From Isoetes taiwanensis (Eukaryota; Streptophyta; Lycopodiopsida; Isoetales; Isoetaceae), in the NCBI GenBank assembly GCA_021234155.1, contig JAJEKV010000052.1, positions 9,689,284-9,753,283 on the forward strand: a stretch of DNA of 64,000 nt, written 5' to 3'. Positions 1-10,927 of the stretch are shown here, in pieces. Position 1 is the stretch's first letter. Every line of letters starts with the position of its first letter. The notes under the pieces were generated by a model that was given only the letters and a program-made list of their open reading frames with translations, was not told where the DNA came from and made no database searches. A program made the translations under genes and the position numbers.

Positions 1-1330
1 TTCAACCCTAATAGACGTCCGAGTTTTCCATTTCTCATAGTGTTGATCCTTGCTATCTGCAATCTTGTATTCTTTTCTCGTAAAAGCATATATAATGCAT
101 GAGTAGAACTTATTAGACTAAAATGGACCAACCAAACATTTGGTCTTGCTTCATCACGAAACTAAATGAGCATGTTACAAGATAAGTTCTGAGCATAGCT
201 CATGCAAACTTCACTCAATGATAGAATAGACAACAAGTTGCACATAACAACGTCCAAGAAACCTATTAACTGTTGCAGGAAGCAATATTTCTGAAAGTTA
301 GAAGCGTGGCAACAATCTGAACTCTCTCGAATTGTTTTTCACATTAAGGATTGCAATTTGTTATTCTTTAGTAGTTCATTCCAATATATGAACAAGTTCC
401 TTCTCAAATTACAATGACCCTCACAGTAATCACACACGTGCAAAAGATGACTGGTCATGCCCAAATGAATTAAAACGTTGTACCATTTGTGCTCCAATTC
501 TGCTTCTAGAGCATGTTCTTGTTTCTGGTGATACTTAATGATTGTGGACATGGTCATAGAACCTAGCTTGTCGAAGGCAACCTGTCATGGAATAAAGATC
601 AACTATACAGAGAAGTCTCAAGAATGAACATGGTTTACCTTCAACAGAACATCAGGATCAAATGCATGGTGGTGTGAAACCATGTATAGTCTTTATGACT
701 TCCCCAGCATTCCCTAATCTAGAAACAGGATAGTGATAAATATCAGTGGCTGCAGACCTAAAGATATAGCCCCAAAAATGTTCAAATTTTATCTTAAATA
801 TAGCTAATGCGACCTTCATTGAAAAAGGCATCCCAAACTCTCATAGTAGTCTGACAAAAAGCAAATTTCATCATCTTAGCTACTCAAAACAAAACAAACA
901 AGTACAACATACCTCAGAAGGGAGGCTTTTAGCAAAAAGGCATAAGAACCATTATGTTGCAAAAAGATACCAACCCCAATCATGGAAATGGAAAGATGTT
1001 TCTAACAATTAAACCATCTCTTTCTGTGAAAGCAAAAATGCAGAAGACCATGGCAGTCACATTTCCATAACAGAGTTAATAGCCCTAGGTTGGTGCAAAG
1101 ACAGTGGCCTACCTTGGGCACTTCTTTGCTAAAAGATCGTTAGAAATTCTTCGTCCAATATGGCAACCAAACAATGTTCTCTGAGTGTATCATCTAGCAA
1201 AACTTCTAACAACACAACTAGTATCCAGAAGACATCTTCTTCCATTTTCATTACTAAAAGCAACAAAGCTGCCATATAATTCATTCAACTGTTCATATCA
1301 TATGAAAAAAAAGTTTGATATCTTTATGAT
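1..1330. other. AT-rich DNA without a recognised gene
   Basis: No reading frame here resembles a known protein and no RNA gene is visible. The stretch is AT-rich and unstructured and ends at the long T run marking the 3' end of the LINE remnant on the minus strand. Confidence 0.5.
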
Positions 1331-2560
1331 GTTTTTTTTTTTTTTTTTTTTGAAGGACGACAACCTATTATCAAGGAATATCAAGATACATACAAAGGAC
1401 CTGTGACATGGGACTCAAAACCTAGAGGGGACGAGATGGTCCACTAAGCGAAAACCACCCCAACCACGATTACATAATCATACTCCTTGTGCCACCTTGA
1501 GGTTTAATGGCCTCATCACAATCAACATATTCTGCAACATCGGGATGATCATCAATAGACATCAAGTTATCATGCCACTGAATAGAACGAGGCAGGATGG
1601 CCTCCTGAGATTACATAACCGATTTCTTCCTCGCTGCCTTCTTCCAATTGACCTGTTGCCATGACTCTTTAGCGCACTGAAGATTAGGACCATCAGCCAT
1701 AACAACCTCAGAAACATGAGAAGCAGAAGCAACAACGGGGAGAGTGGTAGGAACTATAGCTGTAGCTGACGGTGCTAAGGACGACACCATTGGAACTGTG
1801 TGTAGAGCATCTTCCATAGCCGAGGAATCCAAAACAACTGGCAAAGGTTGATCTTGAATAGGTGAAGAAAAACCAGTAGGAGCTTGAACCTGAGAAGAAT
1901 GTTGAACAGATGCCTGAGATGCACGAGTACCTCGATGAAAGCTAGCAAAAGCCTCCTTATCAGGAAACAAACGGGCTAATTCTGGACCATTCAGAAGCTT
2001 AAGATCCAACTTCTTATACCAAGGTCCGCTCTTCACAACTACACAATCTGGTAAAGGCGAGTCCACAGGCATAGAAACACAAATCCTTGGACCATTCATG
2101 ATGGAGTGTGAGATATGAACCCCAAGTCCCGTTGCAATTGCAACTAGAAATTGATGAGCCATTAGATCAGGAGGAAGATTAGGTAACGAGAACCAGCAAG
2201 GCATCTTTAATGCACGAACTGTATCTGATGTAAAGCCAGGAGAGTAATACTGGTACATTATATATTCCCCACCAAGTGGATCAATCCCTCTTGATACCAA
2301 AGAGTCCACTGCATCACTACTTTCAAACATAATGAGAACAAAGTTTTTTGCCAACAACTTGATGGACTGGAAAGGAGGAAGTTGAAGGCGTCTCAGAAGC
2401 CGAGACAACCAAACACAGAACCATGAAAAATCTAAATAGCCACCAGTAAAATACCCAAGAACTGCACAAGAAGATAAGTTCTCAGCACACTTAATATGAG
2501 CTTGATGGTCCACCTCAACCACAGGAATACCAGAAGCTTGAACCACATTCTAGCTGAAGT
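1331..2560 (-). mobile_element. LINE (L1-type) remnant, ORF1 plus 3' end with poly(A)
   Basis: Read on the minus strand, an ORF1-like gene is followed by about 260 bp of noncoding sequence and then an A run of about 20 bases, seen as T's at 1331-1351. ORF1 followed by a poly(A) tail is typical of plant L1 elements. No endonuclease or reverse transcriptase lies between ORF1 and the tail, so the copy is internally deleted or non-autonomous. I could not find convincing target-site duplications. The 5' boundary near 2560 is approximate. Confidence 0.6.
1611..2546 (-). CDS. LINE ORF1-like protein with DUF4283-type domain
   Basis: An open frame of 311 residues. Residues of roughly 25-170 match the pattern of the plant DUF4283 domain found in LINE ORF1 and related proteins: an LGYF/FxWL hydrophobic start, a region resembling 'vkxgpw', then a segment around RICVSMPVDSPLPD that resembles the conserved R-x-C-V-x-(15)-PLP motif of these proteins. 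The second half is rich in Ser, Pro, Val and Ala, and the tail is basic (KKAARKK). No zinc knuckle is visible, although many family members carry one after DUF4283. In family members this is an RNA-binding chaperone for the LINE transcript. The start is the first Met of the frame, and the true start may lie further upstream. The frame is intact although the element is not. Confidence 0.6.
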   Translation of the reverse strand: MVQASGIPVVEVDHQAHIKCAENLSSCAVLGYFTGGYLDFSWFCVWLSRLLRRLQLPPFQSIKLLAKNFVLIMFESSDAVDSLVSRGIDPLGGEYIMYQYYSPGFTSDTVRALKMPCWFSLPNLPPDLMAHQFLVAIATGLGVHISHSIMNGPRICVSMPVDSPLPDCVVVKSGPWYKKLDLKLLNGPELARLFPDKEAFASFHRGTRASQASVQHSSQVQAPTGFSSPIQDQPLPVVLDSSAMEDALHTVPMVSSLAPSATAIVPTTLPVVASASHVSEVVMADGPNLQCAKESWQQVNWKKAARKKSVM

Positions 2561-2846
2561 TAAACTATGCAATCTACATTAGCTGACAATAACCAACACA
2601 AGAATCTTGAAAACAATAGGCTACCAGAATACGATGCAGGACCCATTGCCCAGCCCGAGAATTCAACCACAGATGTGCTAGAAATGTCCGATCTAGATCC
2701 TGCCATGTTAAATATAGCTATAACAAGTATGAAGCTTAATGCATGGATCTTGCAAAGACAAAGTATTCTACTGTACATGATCTATTTATGAGTTGCTGCA
2801 GTGACTTTACCTTCTATAGCTTCTGTCAAATCACTATAATGACTTT

Positions 2847-2925
2847 CAGGTGCACTAAATTTCTTCTTGATATTTCAGGTGCACTAGATTTCTTCTTGTA
2901 GTAACTTTCAGGTGCACTATTTGGT
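2847..2925. repeat. short tandem repeat, ~28-37 bp unit
   Basis: Three copies of a unit containing TTTCAGGTGCACTA, two of them followed by a TTTCTTCTTG tract. The copies are slightly diverged. No coding frame or function is apparent. Confidence 0.6.
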
Positions 2926-3058
2926 CTCCTCTCCTAGGGTAACATCCAGAGAAAAAGAATATAAATCAAACATCCTTTTTATGTGACTCCAATTTTCTTG
3001 TGCTAACTGTAGCACAACGTGCATATTCATCCCTTGCGGGCATGGGATCTAGAGGAAT

Positions 3059-3409
3059 CTTTATCTTTTTGGAAAAGTCTCCTTGATTCCTATATAAGAG
3101 GAAGAGGTGTGCTTATTGGATTCAGATCTTCCTGCTTCTCCTTCTGCTTCTTCAACTACCTCTTGCCACCTTCCATGAACTCTGTGCTTGTTTCTTAAAG
3201 AGGATTCTCTAAGGGTTGACCTTCCAACTTTCCTTCTTGTTTCTTGACATAAATTATGCATGGACTATCTTGGAGATTCTTGTTTTTGCGAGCCCCGGTT
3301 TGGTGGAGAGCTCTGGGCTGAAGGCCTAGATTGGAAATCATTTAAGTTTTGGTATTAATTTTCTGGATGCTTGATATTTATATTACTTGTCAACCTTTGA
3401 TTCGTAATA
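3059..3409 (+). repeat. 5' LTR, truncated
   Basis: Aligns with the last ~330 bp of the repeat at 5267-5712: the TATA region, the 'cttattggattcagat' block, the 'cttaaagaggattct' block and the 'cgtaa' terminus. Differences are scattered substitutions and an insertion of about 30 bp near 3300. The terminal CA has become TA. The upstream start is lost. Confidence 0.7.
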
Positions 3410-4916
3410 AGTGGTATCACGGCACAGTTCCAATTTCTCTTGGAGCCTGTGTGTGTTTTCTTTTGAGTTGAATGAATAGTTCAATGTGGCATGACGTAGA
3501 AAATACTATCTACTATCTACTATCTATTATGAATAGTTTGGTATTTGTATGAGCTGATGAAATAAGAATAGGTCTCAAGAAAGTAACTTGAATTCAGGAT
3601 GGCATAAAGTGCATAAGGAAAAAGCATGTCCAAAAAAGAAATACTTTTAAGGTCGTATTTTCCATGGTTTCCCTTAGAGTTCTACTCCAAAATTGTTAAA
3701 GGAAAGACTCGATCTCGGCCAGAATCAAAACTTAAGAGACATGGTGTTTGGCAACTGGAATTGGGAAACTATGTGTTTGCTCAAAATTATTATTTTGTTG
3801 GCCAAACATATGGAATCACATTGGCAAGTCTCGGCTTTGCTGTTTATAGATTCCTCTAGACATGTCAGATCTTCCTTTTTACCAGTCAAGTTTTATGTCT
3901 GAAGCCCTACCTTAAGCCGAAGTTACCTTTAAGCCAAAATTACATTCTCGATAATGGAAAAGGAGAATTTTCTTTAAAAAAAAAGGCTCTGATAGCCTGC
4001 AAATCCACTGCATGCAGAGATATTCTATCCTGGATCGACATTCCTGAATCTAAGCTTGCCCATACATCCGATTGACCTGCCATCATGGCCGCAATCTGCA
4101 ACCAAGGTCTTAAATCCGACCTATTTACCTGCTCAAAGTTTTTTGCACTGGACCAAAGCAAGAGCAGAAGATTACAGCCTTGTAAGATTTAGTTGGAAGA
4201 TCCTTCTCGAAGCCACAGCCACTTCAAGCAACTGTCATCGTTTTTTTTTCCTGAATCTCTAATGTTAACTAGCTATAAGTCTTGTTAAAAAGTTCGATGC
4301 CTAAGTCTCCCTCAATCTTCGATGGTTAAATTAGGTGACCTAAATACCAGGAGCTATTTAGCCTTGTTAAAGTATTTTATTTAGACCCATTGAAATTAAG
4401 CTCTATCTTGAAAATTTTGCTAGGAAAACAATATGCCTTTGGATATAGATATTGAAACTCAGAAAAATAATAATTGACTTAGTAAGAAATATTAAGAGTT
4501 TTATTTGCCTAGAAGCAGATTGGATTGTGATTTTTGGAAACAAAAATTTGAGTTTTGACATGGTATAAGTTCAGATTATGATTTGATGGTGGTAATGGAT
4601 GTCATGGTGAATCAAAGAACATGATGCAGTTAATGACATTAAGTAGCAAACCAGAGGAGCCACATCAATTTGGATATGGGTTTGCTAGTCTAATGTTGTT
4701 TGTTGAGTTATCGCAGGACATGGACATTGTCATGCATAAAGTTATTTTGGAAAATATTATCACCTTTTATAGACGCAAGGAGCAACCTAAGGTAAAGGGA
4801 TATTTTAACTTTCTTTAGAGCAATTCTAAGGTAGAATTTCATAGGTAAAGTCTTGTGTACAATACATCTTAAGGTAACTATTATATTTTGTAGCATAATA
4901 GTTGGCCTTTGGTACA

Positions 4917-5165
4917 TTTTTAGCCCAAAGGACTGGACTTGATTATTTTTACCCTCAAGGGCTAGACTTGAATATTTCTAGTTGTGGACTCAACTAGGGT
5001 TGTAATCATGGGCTTGGATAAGGAAATTTTTAGCCTAAAAGGCTCGACTTGAAATTTTTTAGCCTAAAGGGCTAACTTAGGAATTTTTAGCCTAAAGGGC
5101 TGGACTTGGAAATTTTTAGCCTAAAGGGCTGGACTTTAAAATTTTTAGCCTAAAGAGTTGGACTT
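4917..5165 (+). repeat. minisatellite inside the LTR element, ~30-bp unit
   Basis: About seven diverged copies of a unit containing TTTTTAGCCTAAAGGGCTGG followed by ACTTG and an AT-rich spacer. The last four copies are most alike, and the first few are diluted by substitutions. The array ends about 100 bp before the purine tract of the LTR element. Confidence 0.75.
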
Positions 5166-5250
5166 GACTATTTCAGATTATGGAGGTTGTAACCATAGAT
5201 TTGGTTATGTTAATTTGCCATATAATTCCTTGATCGAGGATGATCAATCT

Positions 5251-5266
5251 CGGGAAGGGGAGGAAT
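5251..5266 (+). other. polypurine tract of the LTR element
   Basis: Purine-rich CGGGAAGGGGAGGAAT directly abuts the TGATATGG start of the 3' LTR. The same arrangement (AAGGGGAGGAAT then TGATATGG) recurs at 11078-11090, supporting the assignment as the plus-strand primer site. Confidence 0.7.
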
Positions 5267-5712
5267 TGATATGGTGGTGCTCAAAGGAGTGATTTGGAAA
5301 GCAAAAATAAGATAGTTGCATGGGAACTTGGACGATTGAGATATTTATAGAACCTTAGAAAAGGTTGAGACCCTAAAAAGCCCTATGTATCTTTACCTTT
5401 TTTGAAAAGGCTCCTTGATTCCTATATAAAGGGGAAGAGTTGTGCTTATTGGATTCAGATTTTCCTCCTCCTCCTTGTGCTCCTTCAACTGCCTCTTGTC
5501 ACTTTCCATGAACTCTATGCTTGTTTCTTAAAGAGGATTCTTTAAGGGTTGACCTTCCAAATTTCCTTCTTGTTGCTTGACATAAATTGTGCATGGATTA
5601 TCTTGGAGATTCTTGTTTTTGCGAGCCCAGTTGGATGGAATCATTTAAGTTTTGGTGTTAGTTTTCTAGATGCATGATATTTAGGTTACTTGCTAACCTT
5701 TGGTTCGTAACA
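5267..5712 (+). repeat. 3' LTR of the non-coding LTR element (446 bp)
   Basis: Begins TGATATGGTGG and ends GGTTCGTAACA, giving canonical TG...CA ends. A TATATAAA box lies at about 5415. It is the fuller of the two repeats, so it defines the family LTR. The next five bases, CTAGG, would be the target duplication, but the left partner has been lost with the 5' end of the element. Confidence 0.75.
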
Positions 5713-7614
5713 CTAGGGGGCGGGAAAGGGACAGAAGGTGTCTTGCGTGTCCTCCTCCTATGGGCTCCTATATCAGTGGAAGCATATACAAAACATCATC
5801 ACTATAACAATACAATCAGCTACAACGAATAGTAGTATCACCCATCCATAGATCGCTTATAGACATCAATACTTCAGTACACCAATAGAGCTCCTACACG
5901 GGCTCATATTCATGTAGACTGATGGTTGGGATCTCAAGAGAGAACAGGCCGAGTAATGGCAATGACTTTGCCATAGACAATGGCTAGGATTGACCACTGT
6001 GCATATTATTCAGATGGGCTAAATCAGGCTATGTCATGACTGTAATCTGTTGGATACACAATCTCTTGGTATGACCTAATGAGACTATTATGGATTGCAT
6101 TTCGCAGGTCCGATGAGGTAGGAAGGGTTGCATCTACCTTTTCAGAGTGAAGGTTGCTCCGTAGGTGGCTAGAGGATTTTGGCGACACATGTCCTTTCCC
6201 AACTGAACTCCTTAAAACAAAAGCTAGGCCAACACCTGCAATGCTTGAGAGTCAGGGCGACACCATTGATCCAGGAACTGTCGAACCCATACCCAGCCCT
6301 CTCGAAGTGGCCGGCTATAAGCCTAGTTGCTATGGGTCCCCAGTAGCCGCGCTCAACAGGGACCTCCTCTATCTTGCCACAGACTCTGTTATATGGTGGT
6401 TAGTCACTCCATAACCTCCATAGCCTGGTGAGCTCTATGCATAAGCCACATATAAAAGGAACTAAAGAGTCTAAACTAGAAGAATCATATAAATAAGGCT
6501 ACTAGGTCTCTACCCCTGTCCCAATACAAGAGGTGTAAACATAATCAACCGATATCATATATCAACGTAACATGATAAATAATAAGAATAACATCTAATC
6601 CTAATCACATGCATCTAATTTACATTTAGGGTTCATGACCTGAACTGAGGGTTCTAGAATAGCTCTACTAGAGATATGAAATGCTAACTCATCTAGAATG
6701 CTAATTCCAGATGATCTATCAAGGTCTCTACTCCCAATATCTGCTCTGAAGGAACTTCCACCCACTCCTGGTGTCTCCATCGCTCTGCAGTTGGTTCGGG
6801 GTAGGTCCCACTCCTTCTGATGCAGCATGCTCCTAGGGCTGCTACACTATCTTGTGCTGCAGCAGGAGTTTTGAGCGCAAACAGGGTTCGACTACTAGAG
6901 CTGAAAAATGGCCTAGGTTTAGGGTTTGGTCATTAGTAGGCTAGGGTTGCCATGTCATGCCATGTGGCTCAAATAAGATGCGTCTGTGTGGTGGGTCGCC
7001 AATGGGATGCAGCCATGTGGAAATGGTTCCATACCTAAGTTGACTAAGTTATATATAATGACTTAGCCATGCTCCCTTTCCCCACACTAATGTATACAAG
7101 CCTACTAAGGTAGGTTTGTACGGTGACGTATTTATAATGTATATTTTAGGGGAACGTCACATTCCCCCTCTCCCCTCCCCAAACACCCATCATAATGCTA
7201 TTCTTAAAGGTGAACGAACCTACACCAACCTTAATTATACACAAGGGATATACCATTTAGAGTTTAAAGTGATAAAATTCCAACACTCAATTATGACGAT
7301 ATTGTAAAGGCTATACTTACATATCTATACAATTAATAGTTCATCATTATAAAGTAACAACATATGTCATAACACATGTTTAGGAGTTTATAATTAAGTA
7401 TAAAATCTATAACTTATATTCTTCTCGTGATGTGTTCCCTCCACTTTGCTCTTCCTTTACTGGCCTGCAATAAGTAGCACATCATGTTAGTTTATTAATA
7501 AGTCATGGTTTTAAGTGGACCACCCCCCTAATTACCTCATTGAGCCGAACTACTTGCTCAAGTTTACCCCTACATGCCTGCACCCAATCATGCCCCATAA
7601 AGATTTAATCTTAA
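5713..7614. other. no recognised gene
   Basis: Several short frames exist (the longest about 86 codons at 6154-6414), but none shows a domain or a conserved motif that I can name. The region is mixed in composition, with a CCCCTCTCCCCTCCCC tract near 7165-7180. It may be further decayed repeat sequence, but nothing supports a particular family. Confidence 0.4.
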
Positions 7615-7860
7615 GGACCATTTAAGATGATCCTTCCTAGCATCGTCCATGATCGCATGCTTACCCCTACATGACCTCTGGTCATGCGCACATGCAGTGC
7701 ATCATGGCTAGGGAACATTTAAGATGATCCCATCATCGCCCACGATCGCATGCCTACTTCTACATGACCTCCAGTCATGCGCACAACCTGTGCATCATGG
7801 CCCTGAAGGTTTAAGCCTAGGGAACATCTTGGATGCTCCCATCATCGTCCATGATCACCA
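7615..7860. repeat. tandem repeat, ~105-bp unit, about 2.4 copies
   Basis: Successive copies share, in order, CATTTAAGATGATCC, a 'catcgtccatgatcgcatgc' block, TACATGACCTC, 'gtcatgcgcac' and 'gtgcatcatgg'. The third copy is partial and stops near the ATCACC at 7855. The repeat is GC-richer than its surroundings. No open frame runs through it. Confidence 0.75.
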
Positions 7861-7959
7861 GCTTAGCCACCTATGCATCTAGACTACCCTTAGATGCATT
7901 TCATCATCTCCCTTAGGTCCCACGCACTAGGCTAAGCCACTGGCTGGCATCGACAAAAT

Positions 7960-8330
7960 CGGAGCCGATTTCGCCATTGAATTGCTCCATAAATTGTGGG
8001 TATTACTTCTCTAAATCATGTTTTAATACCCACATCGTATCTTCCACGAGCAAGTGTGTCCACTTGACTAGATACTGAAGGAACTCTAACCTTCGCATCT
8101 TCTTGAATGCTTTGTCAAGAATTAATTCCAGAATAATCTCTAGTTGCTCTGTCATTTCTAACAAAGTTGGAGCCTCTAAAACTTCCTTCGGGTTTGGAGT
8201 ATGCTTCTTTAACTAGTTCACTTGCGTCTATTACTACAAGCTTATCCTTGTTTGGATCTGGTAGGGTGAGCATTGGTGCTGTTGTCAAGGCTTCTTTGAG
8301 GTTTTCGAAAGAGAATTGATAGGCTTTTCT
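7960..8330 (-). pseudogene. Ty3/gypsy chromovirus pol remnant: RNase H edge fused to chromodomain tail
   Basis: Translating the minus strand from 8330 downwards gives a segment like the RT-RNase H junction of Ty3/gypsy elements: FENLKEALTTAPMLTLPD, then a VVIDAS motif whose Asp corresponds to the first RNase H catalytic residue. After about 20 codons the similarity jumps to an integrase C-terminal chromodomain (FLQYLVKWTHLLVEDTMWV), then a stop codon. The rest of RNase H and integrase is missing, so an internal deletion joined the two parts. It lies on the same strand as, and downstream of, the gag and protease remnants at 10.1-11.46 kb, and is probably the same old element. The chromodomain would have targeted integration. 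Confidence 0.7.
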
Positions 8331-9439
8331 AGATGTAGATTTAACTATCGTTCTTTATTAACTATTTTTGTACAGAATAAGAAGGGATTACCAGCAGGCT
8401 TCTTAAGCTTTGTTTGGAGGGCTAAGGAAAAGAGAAGCAGACTTAAGACCATCGAGCAAACCAAGCAGATTGCTTCATGCAGCGGTCAAGATGAGTATGA
8501 AAAGTTTACACTTTTTGGACAAGACTGCTTGTACAAGGTCGTGCATGGTGACTACACAAAGCTGGTGCAAGTCCAAGCTTTCTTGGATGGCTTTAAGGAA
8601 GTTACTTTGTCTCCAAATTGGCGTGTAATAATATTCCACTTAGACTTGTAGACCATGTTTGTACTTATGCGTATGGATGTCGTTTCTAATGCCGATTTTG
8701 TGAACTGCATTTGGTAAGTTCTAAAACCTTCCAGTTATACCATCTCTTTGTTTGACATTGTGTGCTTTAGGTTGAAGACAAATGTTAAGGGACATGGTGG
8801 GGGTGCAAGGCTAGTTAGTGCTTCGAGCACTTCCACATTGGATATTACAACACTGACACTAAAAAGATCATGGTCCACTTTAACACACGAGAGGAAAAGT
8901 CTCCACCATGCAATGCGCTCCAGTTTCCTGCTGTGGTTCACAGGTTATGAGATCCACAATGTTAAGATGCAGTCATCTCCCATTACCAAAAGCCTCAAGG
9001 GTTGATAAACAAATTGATTCAGTGGTTCTCACATCCAGATGATTGGGTTCTTGACGCATTTTCAGGAACTAGCACCACAACAGTTTATGCTCTTAAGCGG
9101 CACAACGTGGTGTCCATTGACATTGATGCAGACAAGATAAACTTCGTAGGGACTATAATAAGTTCTTGTGAGTCCTTCCCAGATGAAAACGAAGAATCAG
9201 GTGCCAAGAGTTCTTCAGTGGAAGTTAAGAGCACTTACACTCAACCTCCCATCATAGGCAGACGTGATGACGAGGTCGAGTTTGTTGACCTCGAGCCTGT
9301 AGAAGAAGAGGATGCGAAGGTGCCTGCTGAGGTTGGATTAAAATCCGAAGCAGGATTCTCAGGCCAGGTGTTGTCCCAAGAAACGAAAACAAAGGGTGAT
9401 GAGAGTCCTTGCGATTGGGATGAACGCCCAAAGGTGTAA
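8316..9439 (+). pseudogene. broken N6/N4-type DNA methyltransferase gene (beta-class order)
   Basis: The last ~110 codons in frame from 8819 resemble the C-terminal half of bacterial-type N6-adenine/N4-cytosine methyltransferases (Pfam N6_N4_Mtase). They give HIGYYNTDTKKIMVHFNTRE, then QFPAVVHRL, then YQKPQGLINKLIQWFSHP, then DDWVLDAFSGTSTTT and VVSIDID. The DAFSGT segment is the SAM-binding motif I. A C-terminal position for motif I fits the beta class, where the catalytic (D/N/S)PP(Y/W/F) motif comes first. I cannot find that motif here. In-frame stops occur at 8786, 8816, 8948 and 8963. A possible intron at 8714-8770 has GT...AG ends. Upstream, 8371-8651 codes for a lysine-rich segment (FGQDCLYKVVHGDYTKL) that may be the N-terminal part. 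The tail (from about residue 60 of the 9002-9439 frame) is acidic. The gene is dead in this copy. Confidence 0.65.
9002..9439 (+). CDS. open C-terminal part of the methyltransferase-like gene (motif I region)
   Basis: This is the longest uninterrupted stretch of the broken gene, 145 residues. It contains the SAM-binding loop DAFSGTSTTT. The family usually has G-T-G or G-S-G where this copy has G-T-S, so the third glycine position is changed. The following strand ends in an acidic SIDID, equivalent to motif II. After residue 60 the protein becomes acidic and low-complexity and ends ERPKV. The TTG-type start listed here is only the first usable codon after a stop, and the real gene begins upstream. 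Confidence 0.6.
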   Translation: MINKLIQWFSHPDDWVLDAFSGTSTTTVYALKRHNVVSIDIDADKINFVGTIISSCESFPDENEESGAKSSSVEVKSTYTQPPIIGRRDDEVEFVDLEPVEEEDAKVPAEVGLKSEAGFSGQVLSQETKTKGDESPCDWDERPKV

Positions 9440-9447
9440 CCCTATAC

Positions 9448-9525
9448 CAACCCAATCGGTATAACTTTATGCCGGGTCAGTTGGTAAAAGTTTTTATCAG
9501 ACCAGTCGGTATAAGTTTATACCAA
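9448..9525. repeat. imperfect palindromes of the GGTATAA...TTATACC type
   Basis: Just behind the methyltransferase stop codon are CGGTATAAGTTTATACC (9510-9526) and two decayed relatives: CGGTATAACTTTATGCCG, and an isolated CTATACC half. The same palindrome forms a dense array in the DNA transposon at 50.2-52.4 kb. The distance to the transposon terminus at 10073 is about 550 bp, comparable with the spacing in that element. Confidence 0.65.
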
Positions 9526-10017
9526 GCCTCCTCTGTAATATTGTTTTAAATTATTGTCTGGTTAACTTTTTGTGACATGTACCACTATATCTATTTATTA
9601 CCTGCTTAAGGAACATTGTAACTATTGTTTCTATTATAATATAACTATTTTTCTACCTCACTTGCAAGTTTGTACTCTGCTAAATTTGTTTAACCACATA
9701 CCCGACTTTGTTTTTGAGTATCCATTGACCATGTTCTATTTCACCATGTCCTCTTTCTTCTGTGTCTGCTACAAAGGAAAGACTTTGTAGATTTTTTGAA
9801 AGAAACTACATTATAGGCAATTTTTTGTTCTTAGTAGTTTACGAGCTTTCATAAATTCTTAATACCCCCAAAAAAAGGTATATTTTAATTTTTTTTTTCC
9901 TTTTCAAAGGTAATAACTTCATAAAATAGCTGTTTTTAAGAGCCATTTTGCATAGTTTATTATTACAAACACTCAAGGCCTCCAATTTGGAGGAATTTAA
10001 GAATCTGCCAAAAATTT

Positions 10018-10073
10018 TAGAGGAATCTTTCAAAGGCACTTCTTAATAAGTGTGTTTCATTTTAAACATTGTT
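10018..10073 (-). mobile_element. terminus of a DNA transposon (AACAA family)
   Basis: Reverse-complemented, this reads AACAATGTTTAAAATGAAAC, then ACACTTATTAAGAAGTG, then TTTGAAAGATTCC. It matches the left end of the complete element at 50173-52362 over about 52 bp with only a few differences, including the small internal hairpin. It is therefore a terminus of the same family. The opposite end was not found. Upstream of 8316 the sequence is chromovirus remnant without a matching inverted repeat, so the element is truncated there. The methyltransferase pseudogene lies inside this end. Confidence 0.75.
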
Positions 10074-10446
10074 AGAAACTGAAGCTGGGATATCATCTAG
10101 AATATGGTCAGAATCTGAGGCATGAACCAGCCGAATCATGATATGGAGCAGAAAGAGGAGTTGGAACATCAGCAAGAATGAAATAAAAAACCCACGATAC
10201 TGCACGAACTGAAGAAGATTTTGGTGCAGAGGTCTGAACTATAGATGAACTAGAATTAGAGCTAGAACCAATAAACTAGAAAGATCTAGTATGCCAATCA
10301 ATCAATCTAACACTATCCATAAAGCAAGCATTTGCACCACTATCAAGTTGCGCCAATGCTTCCAACCTCCCAACCTCTAATTCCAATGATATAGAGATAA
10401 AAAAATTCCTTAATGACCTTATTCAAAGGAATAAACCTGTCATGAA
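10074..10446 (-). pseudogene. Ty3/gypsy protease remnant
   Basis: The minus strand contains LEALAQLDSGANACFMD, a retropepsin-like active site (D-S-G-A), in a frame broken by stops. It lies downstream of the gag remnant on the same strand, as expected for a chromovirus. The DNA-transposon end at 10073 cuts it off from the pol remnant at 7.96-8.33 kb. Confidence 0.6.
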
Positions 10447-10927
10447 ATGCGAAAGGAGTCTCAAACATGGCGACCAGCCGACGAGAGACTCCTATTATTA
10501 GGACCGGCCCTTGAAGTTCATCGACTGATTTGTGTGTTTCATAGAAAATCCACGATTAGCCTCTCCCTGACACTGCTTCTCGGCAGCAGACAAAGGGTCT
10601 CGAACCGCCCGATCAATTTGCATGGGGTTAGGATCGGACCTGCTGAATTCTACAGATGGAACCGAGGCAGGTGCAACAACAGGCGCTCTTGGGATTGGAA
10701 AGACCTGACTATTTGAAGAGCAGATTATCACATCAAACTGCAAATCGAATAGATTCTTCTAGAGTATGAGGATCCTCTATAGACAGCAACATATCTTTGA
10801 CATCCTTGCATAAGTCACTCAGAAAATAATCTCAAAGCGCAATATCATCCCAGGCTGTATCTACAGCAATTTGACGAAATTCTGATGCATATACTGAAGC
10901 TGAACGAGAACCTTACCTGAGATTACC

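Larger units (their letters stand above)
3056..5712 (+). mobile_element. non-coding LTR element (LARD/TRIM-like), 5' LTR truncated
   Basis: Two related direct repeats bound a 1.86-kb interval with no retroviral-type coding sequence. The right repeat (5267-5712) starts TGATATGG, ends CGTAACA and is preceded by a purine tract. The left repeat (3059-3409) lacks about the first 120 bp and is followed by TGGTATCACGGCAC, which resembles the usual plant primer site TGGTATCAGAGC. Both repeats contain a TATATAA box. The internal part holds only a minisatellite and short frames. Such elements depend on proteins from other retrotransposons. The first and last bases of the LTR are shared with the miniature element near 11 kb. 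Confidence 0.7.

Noticed and set aside
8312..10077. AGAA at both 8312-8315 and 10074-10077 as a target duplication for the methyltransferase segment
   Set aside because: The sequence after 8315 has no inverted repeat matching the terminus at 10073, and chromovirus sequence is missing between the two flanks. A four-base match is easily chance.
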